A DNA stretch of 64,000 bases from Lachnospiraceae bacterium MD335 (GCA_000403335.2 KE159631.1:331743-395742), one strand, 5' to 3'; counted from the first letter of the stretch, positions 51,852-61,006 are shown. Made by a program: numbers and translations. The notes: generated by a model not told the origin, from the letters alone.

Positions 51852-51989
51852 TATCAAACACTCCTTTTCACTTTTTTATATGTAGTTTCTTATGGGTAAT
51901 TAGTTATCGTTAATATATTATAACTGATTTTTTATAATTAAAAAAGGTAAAATAAACATATTATACAAATATAGGGGAGGTGTGTCTGA

Positions 51990-52205
51990 TTACAGGAACG
52001 CGGAACAATTGAAATTCATTTAAAGGAGCTCCTTATAAAAGCAGGTTTAAGTAAAAATAAGTTTTGTCAAAGGGCAGAGCTGCAACGGTCACAGCTGAAT
52101 GGTTATATCAACAACACAATCACAAGACTTGATGTTGATGTATTGGTAAGAATATGTGACACGCTGGACTGTTCCATATCAGAGTTGCTGGAATACAAGC
52201 GCTGA
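51990..52205 (+). pseudogene. Small HTH (XRE/Cro-type) regulator without a normal start codon
   Basis: The frame from 51990 reads LQERGTIEIHLKELLIKAGL, SKNKFCQRAELQRSQLNGYI, RLDVDVLVRICDTLDCSISE, LLEYKR-stop, a typical ~65-residue HTH of the Cro/CI type. GGGGAGG at 51974-51980 is well placed for a start near 51990, but that codon is TTA, preceded in frame by a TGA at 51987, and no ATG, GTG or TTG occurs before the HTH. Either translation begins at ATT 52008 or 52014, or a mutation or indel has removed the start. It diverges from the polymerase operon and would be its local repressor. Confidence 0.55.
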
Positions 52206-52462
52206 ATCTCTTTGTTGAAAAGAAGTTTGGCGCTTGTTTTCTATTTCTGCCGCCATTTATGATAAATTTTCAGATGATAGTCAGGAAAGACCGGATGATA
52301 AAAAATTCGTATGAATTTCGTTGTAAATACAGAGTTTTTTTTGTATAATTGAGATGTGGCAGGAGTGGGCTGCATTGTATTTTGGTACAACTTTAATTTG
52401 TTTGAGGATGATTTGACAAAAGTGGCTGAAGGAAGAAGCAGACAACTTGGAAAGGGATACGC

Positions 52463-53323
52463 ATGATCTATATCTTTACCGCCCTGTATTGTGAGGCACA
52501 CATTTTTATCAGGCATTTTAATCTGATAAAAAATCAGCAAGGTACGTGGTATCAGCAATTTTATAATGAAACGACGGGTATCCTGCTGACAGTTACCGGT
52601 GTGGGTGAAATTGCTGCCGCAGCTGTTGTCGGAAGCGTATGTTCGATCTATAAACCGACACAGAATGATTTTCTTCTTAATATTGGAATTTGCGCGCATA
52701 GCGCTCAAAATGACGGGATTTTCCTGTGCAATAAGCTCGTGGAACAGGCGACAGGCAGAACCTTTTATCCGGACATGCTGTACTGCCATGAGTTTGCCGA
52801 AGGAACTATTGTAACAGGAATGCGTCCATATCATACCAGTCATGATGACGTGCGGATGACCGCAGGTGCACCCGTAGGAACGCTTTATGATATGGAAGCT
52901 GCGGCAGTCTATCAGACCGGCAGCCATTTCTTTGGTCCGCATCAGATGATATTTCTGAAAATCGTATCCGACAGAGGCATTATTGAAGACGTTTCCAAGG
53001 AACGGACGATGCTTTTAATGGAAAAATACAAAGACAGTATCTTTGATTTTTTAAGGCAGACTTCTACTATAATGAAAAATACCGGATGCCATAATATCAG
53101 TCCAAAGCAGGAGGAAGGAACGCTTATTGAAACATTTTGCGCGGATTTGCATTGTTCTAAGGCAATGTATGATTCTATGAAACAGCATATCCGGTATTTG
53201 GCACTGGCAAAAGTAGATTATGTTTCCCAAATACGGGAGCTGTATGAAAAAAAGCTGCTTCCCTGTATGGATAAAAGAGAAGGAAAACGACGTTTTGAAG
53301 AATTTAAAAGAAGATTATTTTAG
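52463..53323 (+). CDS. Nucleoside phosphorylase-like protein (PNP/UDP/MTAN fold)
   Basis: 286 residues. IFTALYCEAHIFIRHFNL at the N-terminus, then VTGVGEIAAAAVVGS and the substrate-site motif YDMEAAAVYQTGS followed by IFLKIVSDRG, all features of the PNP/UDP phosphorylase/MTA-SAH nucleosidase superfamily. A C-terminal ~80-residue helical extension is unusual. Linked by a 29-base overlap to a spore photoproduct lyase-type gene; this partner order is seen in Clostridia and hints at salvage or repair linked to spores. Exact substrate cannot be told. Confidence 0.75.
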   Translation: MIYIFTALYCEAHIFIRHFNLIKNQQGTWYQQFYNETTGILLTVTGVGEIAAAAVVGSVCSIYKPTQNDFLLNIGICAHSAQNDGIFLCNKLVEQATGRTFYPDMLYCHEFAEGTIVTGMRPYHTSHDDVRMTAGAPVGTLYDMEAAAVYQTGSHFFGPHQMIFLKIVSDRGIIEDVSKERTMLLMEKYKDSIFDFLRQTSTIMKNTGCHNISPKQEEGTLIETFCADLHCSKAMYDSMKQHIRYLALAKVDYVSQIRELYEKKLLPCMDKREGKRRFEEFKRRLF

Positions 53324-54314
53324 CCCGTTTTTTTCCCATATCTATGTTGAAAAGGCGGTCTTGGAACATGCGCGCACGCGCAGGATTTTGGCAGAGTTTC
53401 CGTCAGCGACGGTGATTGAGATTGACCATTACAAGGATGTATTTTGCCGGAGCAGGCAAAGCATTCGTTTTCAGCGCCGTGCACAGAACCTGATTCTTGC
53501 TGCAAAACAGGGGACTTTGCTCTATGAAGGGGCGCCTGTGTGTCAGAGTTTTGGCAACCGGTATTTTTATTATGTTTCCTGTGCGATGAACTGCATCTAT
53601 GATTGTGCGTACTGTTATTTAAAAGGTATGTATCCTTCTGCAAATATTGTAGTATTTGTCAATTTAGAGGATATTTTTGCACAGGTCAGGCAGGTATTGG
53701 AACAGCATCCGCTGTATCTGTGCGTTTCTTATGATACGGATTTACCGGCATTGGAGCGGATTATCGGCTATGTGCGGGAATGGTGTGATTTTGCGGCAAA
53801 TCATGAGAATTTGAAGATTGAGATACGGACAAAATGCGCGAGCAAAACGTTTGTTCGAAACACGCGTCCGGTTTCGGCAGTAATCTATGCGTTTACACTG
53901 TCGCCGCAGGCGGTGATTGATGCCTTTGAACATCATACGCCGTCTCTGACACAGCGGCTGTCCTGCGCGGCGGAGCTGATACGGGCAGGCTGTCCGGTTC
54001 GGCTTTGCTTTGATCCGATGATTTATGTGCCTGACTGGCAGCAGCATTATGAAGCAATGCTGGAGGAGGTATTTCGTGCGATTCCGATGGAGAAAATTGT
54101 GGACGTGAGTGTCGGAACGTTTCGGATTTCACAGGATTATTTAAAGAACATGAGGCGGCAGGAACCGGAATCGCTGGTGATTTGGTTTCCTTATCAAAAG
54201 GAAGGCGGATATTGTCATTATCCGGATGCGCTGATGGAAGAGATGGAATGTTTTTTATCGGGACGGTTGGAGGAAAAAATTTCCAGGGAGAAGATATTTC
54301 GATGGAATGTTTAA
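53295..54314 (+). CDS. Spore photoproduct lyase-type radical SAM protein
   Basis: TTG 53295 with AAGGA 10 bases upstream is preferred to ATG 53220, which lies deep in the previous gene. ~340 residues. YVSCAMNCIYDCAYCYLKGM carries the CX3CX2C cluster motif of spore photoproduct lyase. Other family features: KNLKEDYFSPFFSHIYVEKA at the start, IEIRTKCASKTF, VIYAFTLSP and CFDPMIYVPDWQ. Known family members repair the spore photoproduct thymine dimer at germination. This supports a spore-forming host. Whether it is the true repair enzyme or a paralogue is not settled. Confidence 0.85.
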   Translation: MKNLKEDYFSPFFSHIYVEKAVLEHARTRRILAEFPSATVIEIDHYKDVFCRSRQSIRFQRRAQNLILAAKQGTLLYEGAPVCQSFGNRYFYYVSCAMNCIYDCAYCYLKGMYPSANIVVFVNLEDIFAQVRQVLEQHPLYLCVSYDTDLPALERIIGYVREWCDFAANHENLKIEIRTKCASKTFVRNTRPVSAVIYAFTLSPQAVIDAFEHHTPSLTQRLSCAAELIRAGCPVRLCFDPMIYVPDWQQHYEAMLEEVFRAIPMEKIVDVSVGTFRISQDYLKNMRRQEPESLVIWFPYQKEGGYCHYPDALMEEMECFLSGRLEEKISREKIFRWNV

Positions 54315-55018
54315 ATAAGGAAGCGGCAATTGTAACCGGAGCATCCTCCGGCATCGGGTACGCAGTCAGCGAAAAGCTGCGTGCGCTTGGATATGAGGTA
54401 TTCGGTATTGGCAGGGATTTTGGAACGGCAGAATTGGAGGAAGAGGATGGCATTCACAGAATTGTTTGTGATGTGCTGGATACAGAAGAATTATGTGCCT
54501 GTGTAAAACGGATTGCGGCGCAGCATCGGATTCGGGTACTGGTGAACAATGCAGGTGTCGGGTATTACGGGCTTCATGAGGAGTTGAATCCGGATAAAAT
54601 CAAGAAAATGGTGCGGACAAATTTGGAGGCGCCGATGATTTTGACGCAGCAGCTTTTGCGGCATTTGAAGAGACATGCAGGATATGTGATTAACGTTTCC
54701 TCTGTCACGGCAGGGCAGTCCAACCCGCATGGCTGTGCTTACGGCGCGACGAAAGCAGGGCTTGCAAGCTTTTCACACAGTCTGTTTGATGAGGCGCGAA
54801 AATATGGTGTTAAAGTTGTAACAATCTTTCCGGATATGACGCAGACGAACCTTTACCGCAATGCGGATTTCAGAGAAGGGGACGAGCCGGAATCCTATCT
54901 TCTTGCGGAGGACGTTGCGGGTGCGGTGGAATGGATTTTGGGGCAGCGTGAGGGTGTGATTGTTTCGGATATTGTACTGAAACCGCAGCTTCACCGGATA
55001 AAAAGAAAGCCTTATTAA
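54302..55018 (+). CDS. Short-chain dehydrogenase/reductase
   Basis: ATG 54302 overlaps the previous stop by 13 bases; upstream ATGs lie inside the lyase gene. 238 residues. Nucleotide-binding AAIVTGASSGIGYAVSEKLR, then VLVNNAGVGYYG, catalytic VINVSSVTAG and AYGATKAGL (Tyr and Lys of YxxxK). A classical SDR of unknown substrate, co-transcribed with the lyase gene. The same pair occurs side by side in other Clostridia as far as I recall. Confidence 0.87.
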   Translation: MECLNKEAAIVTGASSGIGYAVSEKLRALGYEVFGIGRDFGTAELEEEDGIHRIVCDVLDTEELCACVKRIAAQHRIRVLVNNAGVGYYGLHEELNPDKIKKMVRTNLEAPMILTQQLLRHLKRHAGYVINVSSVTAGQSNPHGCAYGATKAGLASFSHSLFDEARKYGVKVVTIFPDMTQTNLYRNADFREGDEPESYLLAEDVAGAVEWILGQREGVIVSDIVLKPQLHRIKRKPY

Positions 55019-55085
55019 TTGTGACAGAAATTTATAGAGAAATAAAAGGATAAATATGAAAATAATTTTACAGGAGGTATATGAT

Positions 55086-55346
55086 ATGAGTAACTACAGG
55101 GAAGATCAGATTGCAGATGTTGCGATGGGAGTGATTGCAGATAATCCGGGTATCAGGACGTCTGGATTAATTGCCGAGGTGCGAAGAATTATGGGACCGG
55201 ACGGGGAAGATTTGGAGATTTTAGAAGGCAGAAACGACGATAAATTTTCTCAAAAGGTTCGAAATCTTAAAAGCCATGATTCGATTGCGGATAGAGTTCG
55301 TACCGTAGGGGAAAGAAACCGGCAATGGTTTTTGCGGGACGAATGA
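55086..55346 (+). CDS. Small conserved protein, winged-helix-like (86 aa)
   Basis: ATG 55086 after AGGAGG. NYREDQIADVAMGVIADNPG, IRTSGLIAEVRRIMGPDGED, FSQKVRNLKSHDSI and a charged end. The helical pattern with GIRTSGLIAEVR suggests a winged helix domain like those fused to restriction enzymes or regulators. Single gene 59 bases before the response regulator. Function not recognised. Confidence 0.6.
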   Translation: MSNYREDQIADVAMGVIADNPGIRTSGLIAEVRRIMGPDGEDLEILEGRNDDKFSQKVRNLKSHDSIADRVRTVGERNRQWFLRDE

Positions 55347-55405
55347 TACGGCTGCAACAAAAGAATCAGGGCATATGCAAAGAAAAAACGGGGAGATTAG
55401 CGTAT

Positions 55406-56125
55406 ATGCAGGCATTAGACGGCAATACTCAACAAAAAATTCTGTTGGTTGAGGACGACACGGAAATCAGCGATATGCTGAAAAATTTCCTTGCAACCGA
55501 AAGCTTTGCAGTCACAACCGCTTACGACGGCGAAAGCGCTTGCAAAAAATTTTTTGAGGATACGTACAATTTGGTTTTGTTGGACCTTATGATACCGAAG
55601 AAAAGCGGACTGGAAGTTATGAAGATCATTCGGGAAAACAGCACTGTGCCAATCATTATTTTGTCCGCAAAGGACACGGATTCTGACAAAACTTTAGGCT
55701 TGGGGCTTGGAGCGGACGATTATGTGACAAAGCCGTTTTCCGTGACGGAGGTTTTGGCGCGCATCAAGGCAAATATTCGCAGGAGTACAAAATATGCGGC
55801 GGATGCTGACAGTGAGGAAGGGATGCTGACAAAAGGCGCGCTGACTATCAATCTAAATGATTATTCGGTGACAAAAAACGGGGAGCCGATTGAGCTGACG
55901 GCAAAGGAATTTGAAATTTTAAAACTGCTTATGAAAAATCCGAAAAAAGTGTATACCAAAGAACAGCTTTACGCGCTTGTATGGAAGGATGTTTATGTTG
56001 GTGACGAAAATGCGGTCAATGTGCATATCAGCAGGCTGCGCAATAAAATAGAGGACAATCCGCGCAATCCGCAGTATGTGCTTACGGTTTGGGGGATTGG
56101 TTATAAACTGGGGGATGCGGAGTGA
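55406..56125 (+). CDS. OmpR-family response regulator
   Basis: ATG 55406 after GGGGAG. 239 residues. Receiver: KILLVEDDTEISDMLKNF, phosphorylated Asp in NLVLLDLMIPKKSG, Thr/Ser in IIILSAKDTDSD and Lys in DDYVTKPFSV. C-terminal winged helix: EIEL TAKEFEILKLLMKNPK and NVHISRLRNKIEDN. Overlaps the kinase gene by four bases. With the ABC exporter downstream it resembles systems that answer to bacitracin or lantibiotics. Confidence 0.92.
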   Translation: MQALDGNTQQKILLVEDDTEISDMLKNFLATESFAVTTAYDGESACKKFFEDTYNLVLLDLMIPKKSGLEVMKIIRENSTVPIIILSAKDTDSDKTLGLGLGADDYVTKPFSVTEVLARIKANIRRSTKYAADADSEEGMLTKGALTINLNDYSVTKNGEPIELTAKEFEILKLLMKNPKKVYTKEQLYALVWKDVYVGDENAVNVHISRLRNKIEDNPRNPQYVLTVWGIGYKLGDAE

Positions 56126-57057
56126 GTGATAAGGCAGTCATGATTGTTGTGATAGGGATGATTAGTTTACTGTTGGTAATTATTTTTTGCCAACAGTTTC
56201 TTTTTCAAAAGAGAATGCAGGGAGAGCTCAAGAAAATCAGTGAAAAGCTGGCGGATATTTTGGAGCGGGACAGCGACGAAAAAGTGATGTTTTTTACGGA
56301 CGATCCTGTTTTAATGGATTTGCTTGGGCAGATTAACAGAATGCTTTTGGACAGGCAGAAGGTTAAGATTGATTACAGGAAGCAGGAACTGTCGTCGAAG
56401 AAGATGCTTGCGAATATTTCGCACGACATCAAGACGCCGCTGACCGTAATTTTAGGATATTTGGAAATTATGCGGATTGGCAGGGAGGACGATGAAAGCC
56501 TGCAAAAGGTGGAGGCGAAAGCAAAACAGGTGCTGGAACTAATCAATGCGTTTTTTACATTGGCAAAGCTTGAGGCGGGAGATATGCGCATGGAACGGAC
56601 AAAAGTCAATCTCAGCGAGCTGTGCAGGGAGAATGTGCTTGGCTTTTATGAGCTGCTTTTGCAAAAGGAGTTTACGGTCGATATTTCGATACCGGAAGAC
56701 AACCTGTTCGTGTGGGGGGACAGGGATTCGATTGATAGAATTTTAACGAATTTACTGTCAAATGCCATACGATATGGCAGCGACGGAAAATATATCGGGA
56801 TTGCGCTGCGCAGTGAAGGGCGGTTTGTGTATATTGATGTTGCGGATAAGGGAAAGGGGATTGATAAGGCGTTTGCGGCAAGTGTGTTTGAGCGGCTTTA
56901 TACAATGGAGGATTCGCGCAACCGGCAGATACAAGGGAACGGTTTGGGTCTGACAATTGCCAAAAACCTTGCGCAGCAGATGGGCGGGGATGTTTTGTTG
57001 GAGAGCGAGCCGCATGTGAGGACGGTTTTTACGGTGAAACTGGAGGCTGTACTGTAA
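56122..57057 (+). CDS. Sensor histidine kinase, single membrane helix
   Basis: GTG start in a GTGA overlap. One N-terminal helix (VMIVVIGMISLLLVIIFCQQ) with almost no outside part. HisKA: KMLANISHDIKTPLTVILGY; N box DRILTNLLSNAIRYG; G boxes VADKGKGI and GNGLGLTIAKNLAQQM. The lack of a sensor loop suggests that the transporter or a membrane signal is sensed. Confidence 0.92.
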   Translation: MSDKAVMIVVIGMISLLLVIIFCQQFLFQKRMQGELKKISEKLADILERDSDEKVMFFTDDPVLMDLLGQINRMLLDRQKVKIDYRKQELSSKKMLANISHDIKTPLTVILGYLEIMRIGREDDESLQKVEAKAKQVLELINAFFTLAKLEAGDMRMERTKVNLSELCRENVLGFYELLLQKEFTVDISIPEDNLFVWGDRDSIDRILTNLLSNAIRYGSDGKYIGIALRSEGRFVYIDVADKGKGIDKAFAASVFERLYTMEDSRNRQIQGNGLGLTIAKNLAQQMGGDVLLESEPHVRTVFTVKLEAVL

Positions 57058-57088
57058 AAATTGCGCAACGAAAGATATTCGTAAGAAT

Positions 57089-57123
57089 TTGGCAAGAGTT
57101 TTGAAAAACGGCATCGTTATAAT
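57089..57123 (+). promoter_or_regulatory. Possible regulated promoter of ABC exporter
   Basis: TATAAT at 57118-57123 stands 10 bases before the AGGAGG of the next gene's leader. There is no good -35 at normal distance (TTGGCA at 57089 is 23 bases away), as expected for an activator-dependent promoter. The AAGATATTCGTAAGAATTTG stretch just upstream may be the regulator's site. Confidence 0.4.
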
Positions 57124-57146
57124 GGTTTTAAAAGGAGGAAGAAACG

Positions 57147-58061
57147 ATGCAGAATATTTTACAGACACGTCAATTAACGAAAACCATTGACAAAAAGGAC
57201 TTGGTAAAAAACGTTGACATTCATGTCAAAAAAGGGGAAATCTACGGATTTTTGGGTCCAAACGGCGCGGGTAAGACGACGGTCATGAAGATGATTACGA
57301 ACCTGTGGAAACCGACGTCGGGCACGGTGGAGCTATTCGGGGAGGCGCTTACGCCGACTTCTTATGAGGTACTGAAACGGATAGGCAGTATTATTGAGTT
57401 CCCGTGTTTTTATGAGCATATGAGCGGGCGGGAAAATTTGCGGATCCACTGTGAATATATGGGGTATTACATGCCCGAGAGTGTTGAGAATGCGCTTGCG
57501 ATGTTGGGATTGACGGATGCTGCCGAAAAGGCGGTGAAAAATTACTCATTGGGCATGAAACAGCGGTTGGGAATTGCGCGCGCGATTTTATGCCGTCCGG
57601 AACTTTTGGTGCTTGACGAGCCGACGAACGGGTTGGACCCTGCGGGGATGAAGCAGCTTAGGGATTTGTTCCAAAAACTGTGTGTGGAATATGGAATGAC
57701 GATTATAATTTCCAGTCATATGCTTTCGGAGGTGGAGAGTATTGCGGACACGATTGGCGTGATTCATCATGGGATAATGCGCAAGGAAATTTCAATGAAG
57801 GAGATTTCCGAGAAGAATACGGAATATATTGAGCTTGCAGCGGCGGATCTTACGAAGGCGGCTTATGTTTTGTCCGATAAGATGCATCTGAATAATTTTA
57901 AGGTGTTTGACGGGAACCATATCCGTGTTTATGATAGCGCGGTTACGACGGATGAGCTGTCAAAGGCGCTGGCTTTGAATGATGTCGGACTTTCGGCAAT
58001 AGGCAGGAAATCGGAGAGCCTGGAGGATTATTTTCTAAAACTTACACAGGAGGAAATGTGA
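57147..58061 (+). CDS. ABC transporter ATP-binding protein (bacitracin/lantibiotic-resistance type)
   Basis: ATG 57147 after AGGAGG. 304 residues. Walker A FLGPNGAGKTTVMK, signature YSLGMKQRLGIARAI, Walker B LLVLDEPTNGLDP and ISSHMLSEVESIAD. The C-terminal ~90 residues (EYIELAAADLTKAAYVL) are the extension seen in BcrA-like ATPases. Works with the permease encoded next to expel or detoxify peptides; control by the two-component system upstream is likely. Confidence 0.92.
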   Translation: MQNILQTRQLTKTIDKKDLVKNVDIHVKKGEIYGFLGPNGAGKTTVMKMITNLWKPTSGTVELFGEALTPTSYEVLKRIGSIIEFPCFYEHMSGRENLRIHCEYMGYYMPESVENALAMLGLTDAAEKAVKNYSLGMKQRLGIARAILCRPELLVLDEPTNGLDPAGMKQLRDLFQKLCVEYGMTIIISSHMLSEVESIADTIGVIHHGIMRKEISMKEISEKNTEYIELAAADLTKAAYVLSDKMHLNNFKVFDGNHIRVYDSAVTTDELSKALALNDVGLSAIGRKSESLEDYFLKLTQEEM

Positions 58062-58115
58062 GGAGATTTAGAACGCAAGGGCAGCGTTTTTTATTAATGG
58101 ATGGAGGGAAATATA

Positions 58116-58805
58116 ATGATAAAATTAATTCGCTTGGAATGGAAAAAAAATAAGATAGGAACATATATTCGAAATGCGGCCATTATGACTGTGCTTCTTT
58201 CGCTGATGCTTACTGCGATGGCGGGGGAGCTTGAGACGGCAGAAACAGTGGAGGCGTATGGAACGGACATGATAAATGCCTCCGTAGACCTTTTTATGAA
58301 TATGGCGTATATCATTTTTACGGGTGTGATGCTGGCATCCTTTATCGTGGGCGCTTATGAAAAAAGAACGATGCATTTGATGTTCTCTTACCCAATTAAC
58401 CGCAAAAAGATTTTGCTTTCAAAGATGGCTGCCGTATGGGTGTTTAACGTTGCGGCGATGGTGATAAGTAAAGTATTTACATTTGGAATGATGCTTTTGG
58501 CAAGACCATTTCTCGGAATATCCGCAGCAGGGATTGCGTTTGGCGCGCCGTTATTTTGGCTGGATATGTTTCTTGGTTCGGCTGCAATGGTGAGTATCAG
58601 CTATATTGCACTGCCAGTCGGGCTACTGATGAAATCGTCCAAGGCGGCGATTGTGATGGCGGTGGTGATTACTTTTCTGACGCAGGGAAACATCGGCTCG
58701 GCGACGCTGGCGAATAATATGGCGTTTTATGGTGTTTTGCTTGTGATTGCGGCGTGGGCGGTGTTTTTGTCGCTGCACCGGGTGGAAGTGCGGGATTTGC
58801 CGTAG
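58116..58805 (+). CDS. ABC-2 type permease
   Basis: ATG 58116 follows GGAGGG at seven bases. 229 residues with about six membrane helices: AAIMTVLLSLMLTAMAG, MAYIIFTGVMLASFIVGA, VFNVAAMVISKVFTFGMMLL, LDMFLGSAAMVSISYIALPV, AAIVMAVVITFLTQGN and FYGVLLVIAAWAVFL. MHLMFSYPINRKKILLSK is the usual cytoplasmic coupling region of ABC-2 permeases. Partner of the ATPase. Confidence 0.88.
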   Translation: MIKLIRLEWKKNKIGTYIRNAAIMTVLLSLMLTAMAGELETAETVEAYGTDMINASVDLFMNMAYIIFTGVMLASFIVGAYEKRTMHLMFSYPINRKKILLSKMAAVWVFNVAAMVISKVFTFGMMLLARPFLGISAAGIAFGAPLFWLDMFLGSAAMVSISYIALPVGLLMKSSKAAIVMAVVITFLTQGNIGSATLANNMAFYGVLLVIAAWAVFLSLHRVEVRDLP

Positions 58806-58856
58806 AAGTGCTTCGGTAACAGTTTGCATTGTCACACGCAATGCCGCTTTATAAGG

Positions 58857-58892
58857 AGCTGCCTGACAGGGGGAATGTATAGTCAGGCAGCT
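58857..58892. terminator. 11-bp perfect stem-loop between convergent genes
   Basis: AGCTGCCTGAC and its complement GTCAGGCAGCT flank a 14-base loop between the permease and the convergent alpha-glucosidase. No T-run on either side, so a two-way terminator is likely but not classical. Confidence 0.55.
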
Positions 58893-58921
58893 TCGCTGAA
58901 AGAGAGAAGAAGACAATATCT

Positions 58922-60613
58922 TTACACACAGGATAATACCATTACTTCACAGTGCTCCAGTGTCAGCGTTTCATTTGCGTTCCATGTTTTTTTTGCGAAT
59001 GGCTCTGTCCTGTTTGATAAAAGCACATCTTTAACGCCGTATTCCAATGGAAGCTCCATTGCAGCTTCTCCGAAGTTAGCAACAACTAATACACGATTTT
59101 CGCCATCCACACGATAATATGCCATAACATCGTTGGCATTCTCATACGCCGGAACAAAATCGCCATAGGTAAACACTTCCTTATATGCGTCGGATTTGCG
59201 AAGGGCAATCAGCCTGCGGTAATAATGCAGCACGGAATTCAAATCATTCTCCTGATTTTCCACATTGATGTCCGGATAATTGGAATTGACCTTCAGCCAA
59301 GGTGTGCCCGTGGTAAATCCGGCATTTTTTTCACTGCTCCACTGTACAGGCGTTCTTGCATTGTCACGGCTCATTCTGCCGCATGCCTCCAAAGCCTCGG
59401 CGTCGGAACACCCTGCCGCACGTGCAAGCTGGTACTGGTCTTTTGTGCTGATGTCGTCGTACTCTTCAATGCTGTTCCAAGCGGCATTCGTCATGCCGAT
59501 TTCCTGCCCCTGATAGAGAAACGGAATACCGCGCAGCAGCACATTGACCGTACCGAGCATTTTTGCGCCGGCAGGCGTTTTGGCATGTTCCGGCAAAAAG
59601 CGGGATACGCCTCTTGGCTCATCATGGTTTTCAATAATATTTGCCTTAAAACCGCAGGTCTGTGCGTCGAGCTGTGCGTTTACAATTGCTTCCCGCCAAC
59701 GTGCAAAGCTCATGGGGGGCGCGTCATACCAGCCGTGTTCCCCGTCGCTTAAACAATGGGCGCTGAAATCAAAAATCGTGGAAAAATGTCCATCCTTGCC
59801 AATAAACTGTGCCAAAGCGTCCTCTTCAATCGAAAAGACTTCTCCGACTGTAAAGGCGTTATATTTTTCAAAGGTGTTTTTCTTTAAGTCCTCCAAAAGG
59901 TTTCCCAGCCGTTCCATGCTGTCAACCATTTTCCAACAGCTGGCAAGCCCGTCGGGACCGTCCGGCTCATAGGAAGGGAACGCTGTATTTTTTCCGATAT
60001 TCACAATGGCGTCAATCCGAAAGCCCGCCACACCTTTGTCAAGCCACCAGTTAATCATGGTGTAGAGCTCGTTTAGCAGCTTTGGATTTTCCCAGTTCAA
60101 GTCAGGCTGTTCCTTTGCAAACATATGAAAATAGTATTTGTCCGTACCCGGAACCGGTTCCCAGCAGCTTCCGCCAAAGTAAGAGCGGCAGTTGCTGGGC
60201 GGGTTGCCATCTGTTACCTTGCGGAAAAAGAAATAGTCCGCATATTCTCCGTCGGGGTCCGCAAGCGCCTTTTGGAACCATTCGTGTTTATCGGAGCAGT
60301 GATTGATTACCAAATCCATCACGAGATACATTCCACGCTTTTTGGTTTCCGCAAGCAGCTCGTCAAACTCTTCCATTGTTCCGAATTCTTCCGCAATTGC
60401 ATAATAGTCCGCAATGTCGTAGCCCTGGTCTACAAAAGGGGATTTGTAAATCGGGGAGAGCCAGATAATATCAATGCCCAGTTCCTTTAAATAATCCAGT
60501 TTTGAGATGATGCCCCGCAAATCCCCGATGCCGTCTGCGTTTGTGTCCAAAAAGCTTTTTGGGTAAATCTGATATGCCGTTTTGTCGTGCCACCATTTTC
60601 GTTCCATATTCAT
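58922..60613 (-). CDS. GH13 alpha-glucosidase (oligo-1,6-glucosidase type)
   Basis: ATG at 60613 with GGGAGG upstream on the minus strand. 563 residues, normal for the family, no signal peptide. GH13 regions: MDLVINHCSDKHEWF, GFRIDAIVNIG (nucleophile Asp), FTVGEVFSIEED (acid Glu) and IENHDEPRGVSRF. The TIM barrel is followed by a C-terminal beta domain (VLVVANFGEAAMELPL). It would hydrolyse alpha-1,6- or alpha-1,4-linked oligosaccharides taken up by the cell. Trehalose-6-phosphate hydrolase is less likely but not excluded. Confidence 0.9.
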   Translation of the reverse strand: MNMERKWWHDKTAYQIYPKSFLDTNADGIGDLRGIISKLDYLKELGIDIIWLSPIYKSPFVDQGYDIADYYAIAEEFGTMEEFDELLAETKKRGMYLVMDLVINHCSDKHEWFQKALADPDGEYADYFFFRKVTDGNPPSNCRSYFGGSCWEPVPGTDKYYFHMFAKEQPDLNWENPKLLNELYTMINWWLDKGVAGFRIDAIVNIGKNTAFPSYEPDGPDGLASCWKMVDSMERLGNLLEDLKKNTFEKYNAFTVGEVFSIEEDALAQFIGKDGHFSTIFDFSAHCLSDGEHGWYDAPPMSFARWREAIVNAQLDAQTCGFKANIIENHDEPRGVSRFLPEHAKTPAGAKMLGTVNVLLRGIPFLYQGQEIGMTNAAWNSIEEYDDISTKDQYQLARAAGCSDAEALEACGRMSRDNARTPVQWSSEKNAGFTTGTPWLKVNSNYPDINVENQENDLNSVLHYYRRLIALRKSDAYKEVFTYGDFVPAYENANDVMAYYRVDGENRVLVVANFGEAAMELPLEYGVKDVLLSNRTEPFAKKTWNANETLTLEHCEVMVLSCV

Positions 60614-60645
60614 AATTGTATGCCTCCCGCAATTTAAGTGTTTAT

Positions 60646-60681
60646 TGAGAATTGTTTCTCATGTATGATACTGCTATTATA
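60646..60681 (-). promoter_or_regulatory. Palindromic operator candidate next to -10 box of alpha-glucosidase gene
   Basis: TGAGAATTGTTTCTCA (60646-60661) is a 6+4+6 palindrome lying downstream of TATAAT read on the minus strand (ATTATA at 60676-60681). A repressor bound there would block the gene. The -35 element is not convincing. Confidence 0.45.
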
Positions 60682-60807
60682 GGCGTTAATTCCATTTGTT
60701 TCTTGCAATATATTTTCATTTTATAACACAAAACTGCCATTTGGAAATAAAAGTGTGAAATACTTGCCATGATTTTCGAAAGCATTAAAAAACAAATATA
60801 GAAAAAA

Positions 60808-60949
60808 CGTAACAGTTCAGCCTTTGGCTTCACTGTCACGCCTGATGCACACAAAATGCTCCAAAGTCGCATTTTGGCGCTTGCACAACTCGCAAAATCG
60901 CTCACAGAGCGATTTTACTCGCGGAATACCATAAGGCTGAACTGTTACG
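60808..60949. repeat. 142-bp MITE-like element with 17-bp terminal inverted repeats
   Basis: CGTAACAGTTCAGCCTT at 60808-60824 is repeated exactly in reverse at 60933-60949. The inside holds further short palindromes (AAAATCGCTC-ACA-GAGCGATTTT). No coding frame. Size, perfect ends and inner hairpins fit a dispersed miniature element; A-rich flanks (AAAAAA on each side) might be a target duplication. Rest of the 60614-61174 gap holds only promoters and the 61052 short frame. Confidence 0.65.
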
Positions 60950-60977
60950 AAAAAACATAATTATTTACAGAATATAA

Positions 60978-61006
60978 TTTACAAAAAATAATAACGGAAT
61001 TATACT
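60978..61006 (+). promoter_or_regulatory. Sigma-A-type promoter of the WapA-like pseudogene
   Basis: TTTACA (60978-60983), 17-base gap, TATACT (61001-61006). It is followed at 61037 by AAAAGGAG and ATG 61052, which opens a 12-codon frame (MDERNIRERKTA, then TAA) in phase with the large gene. Confidence 0.58.

Noticed and set aside
58817..58850. AACAGTTTGCATTGTCAC segment as a second copy of the MITE end
   Set aside because: Only the first bases (AACAGTT) match the end of the element at 60808; no inverted partner.
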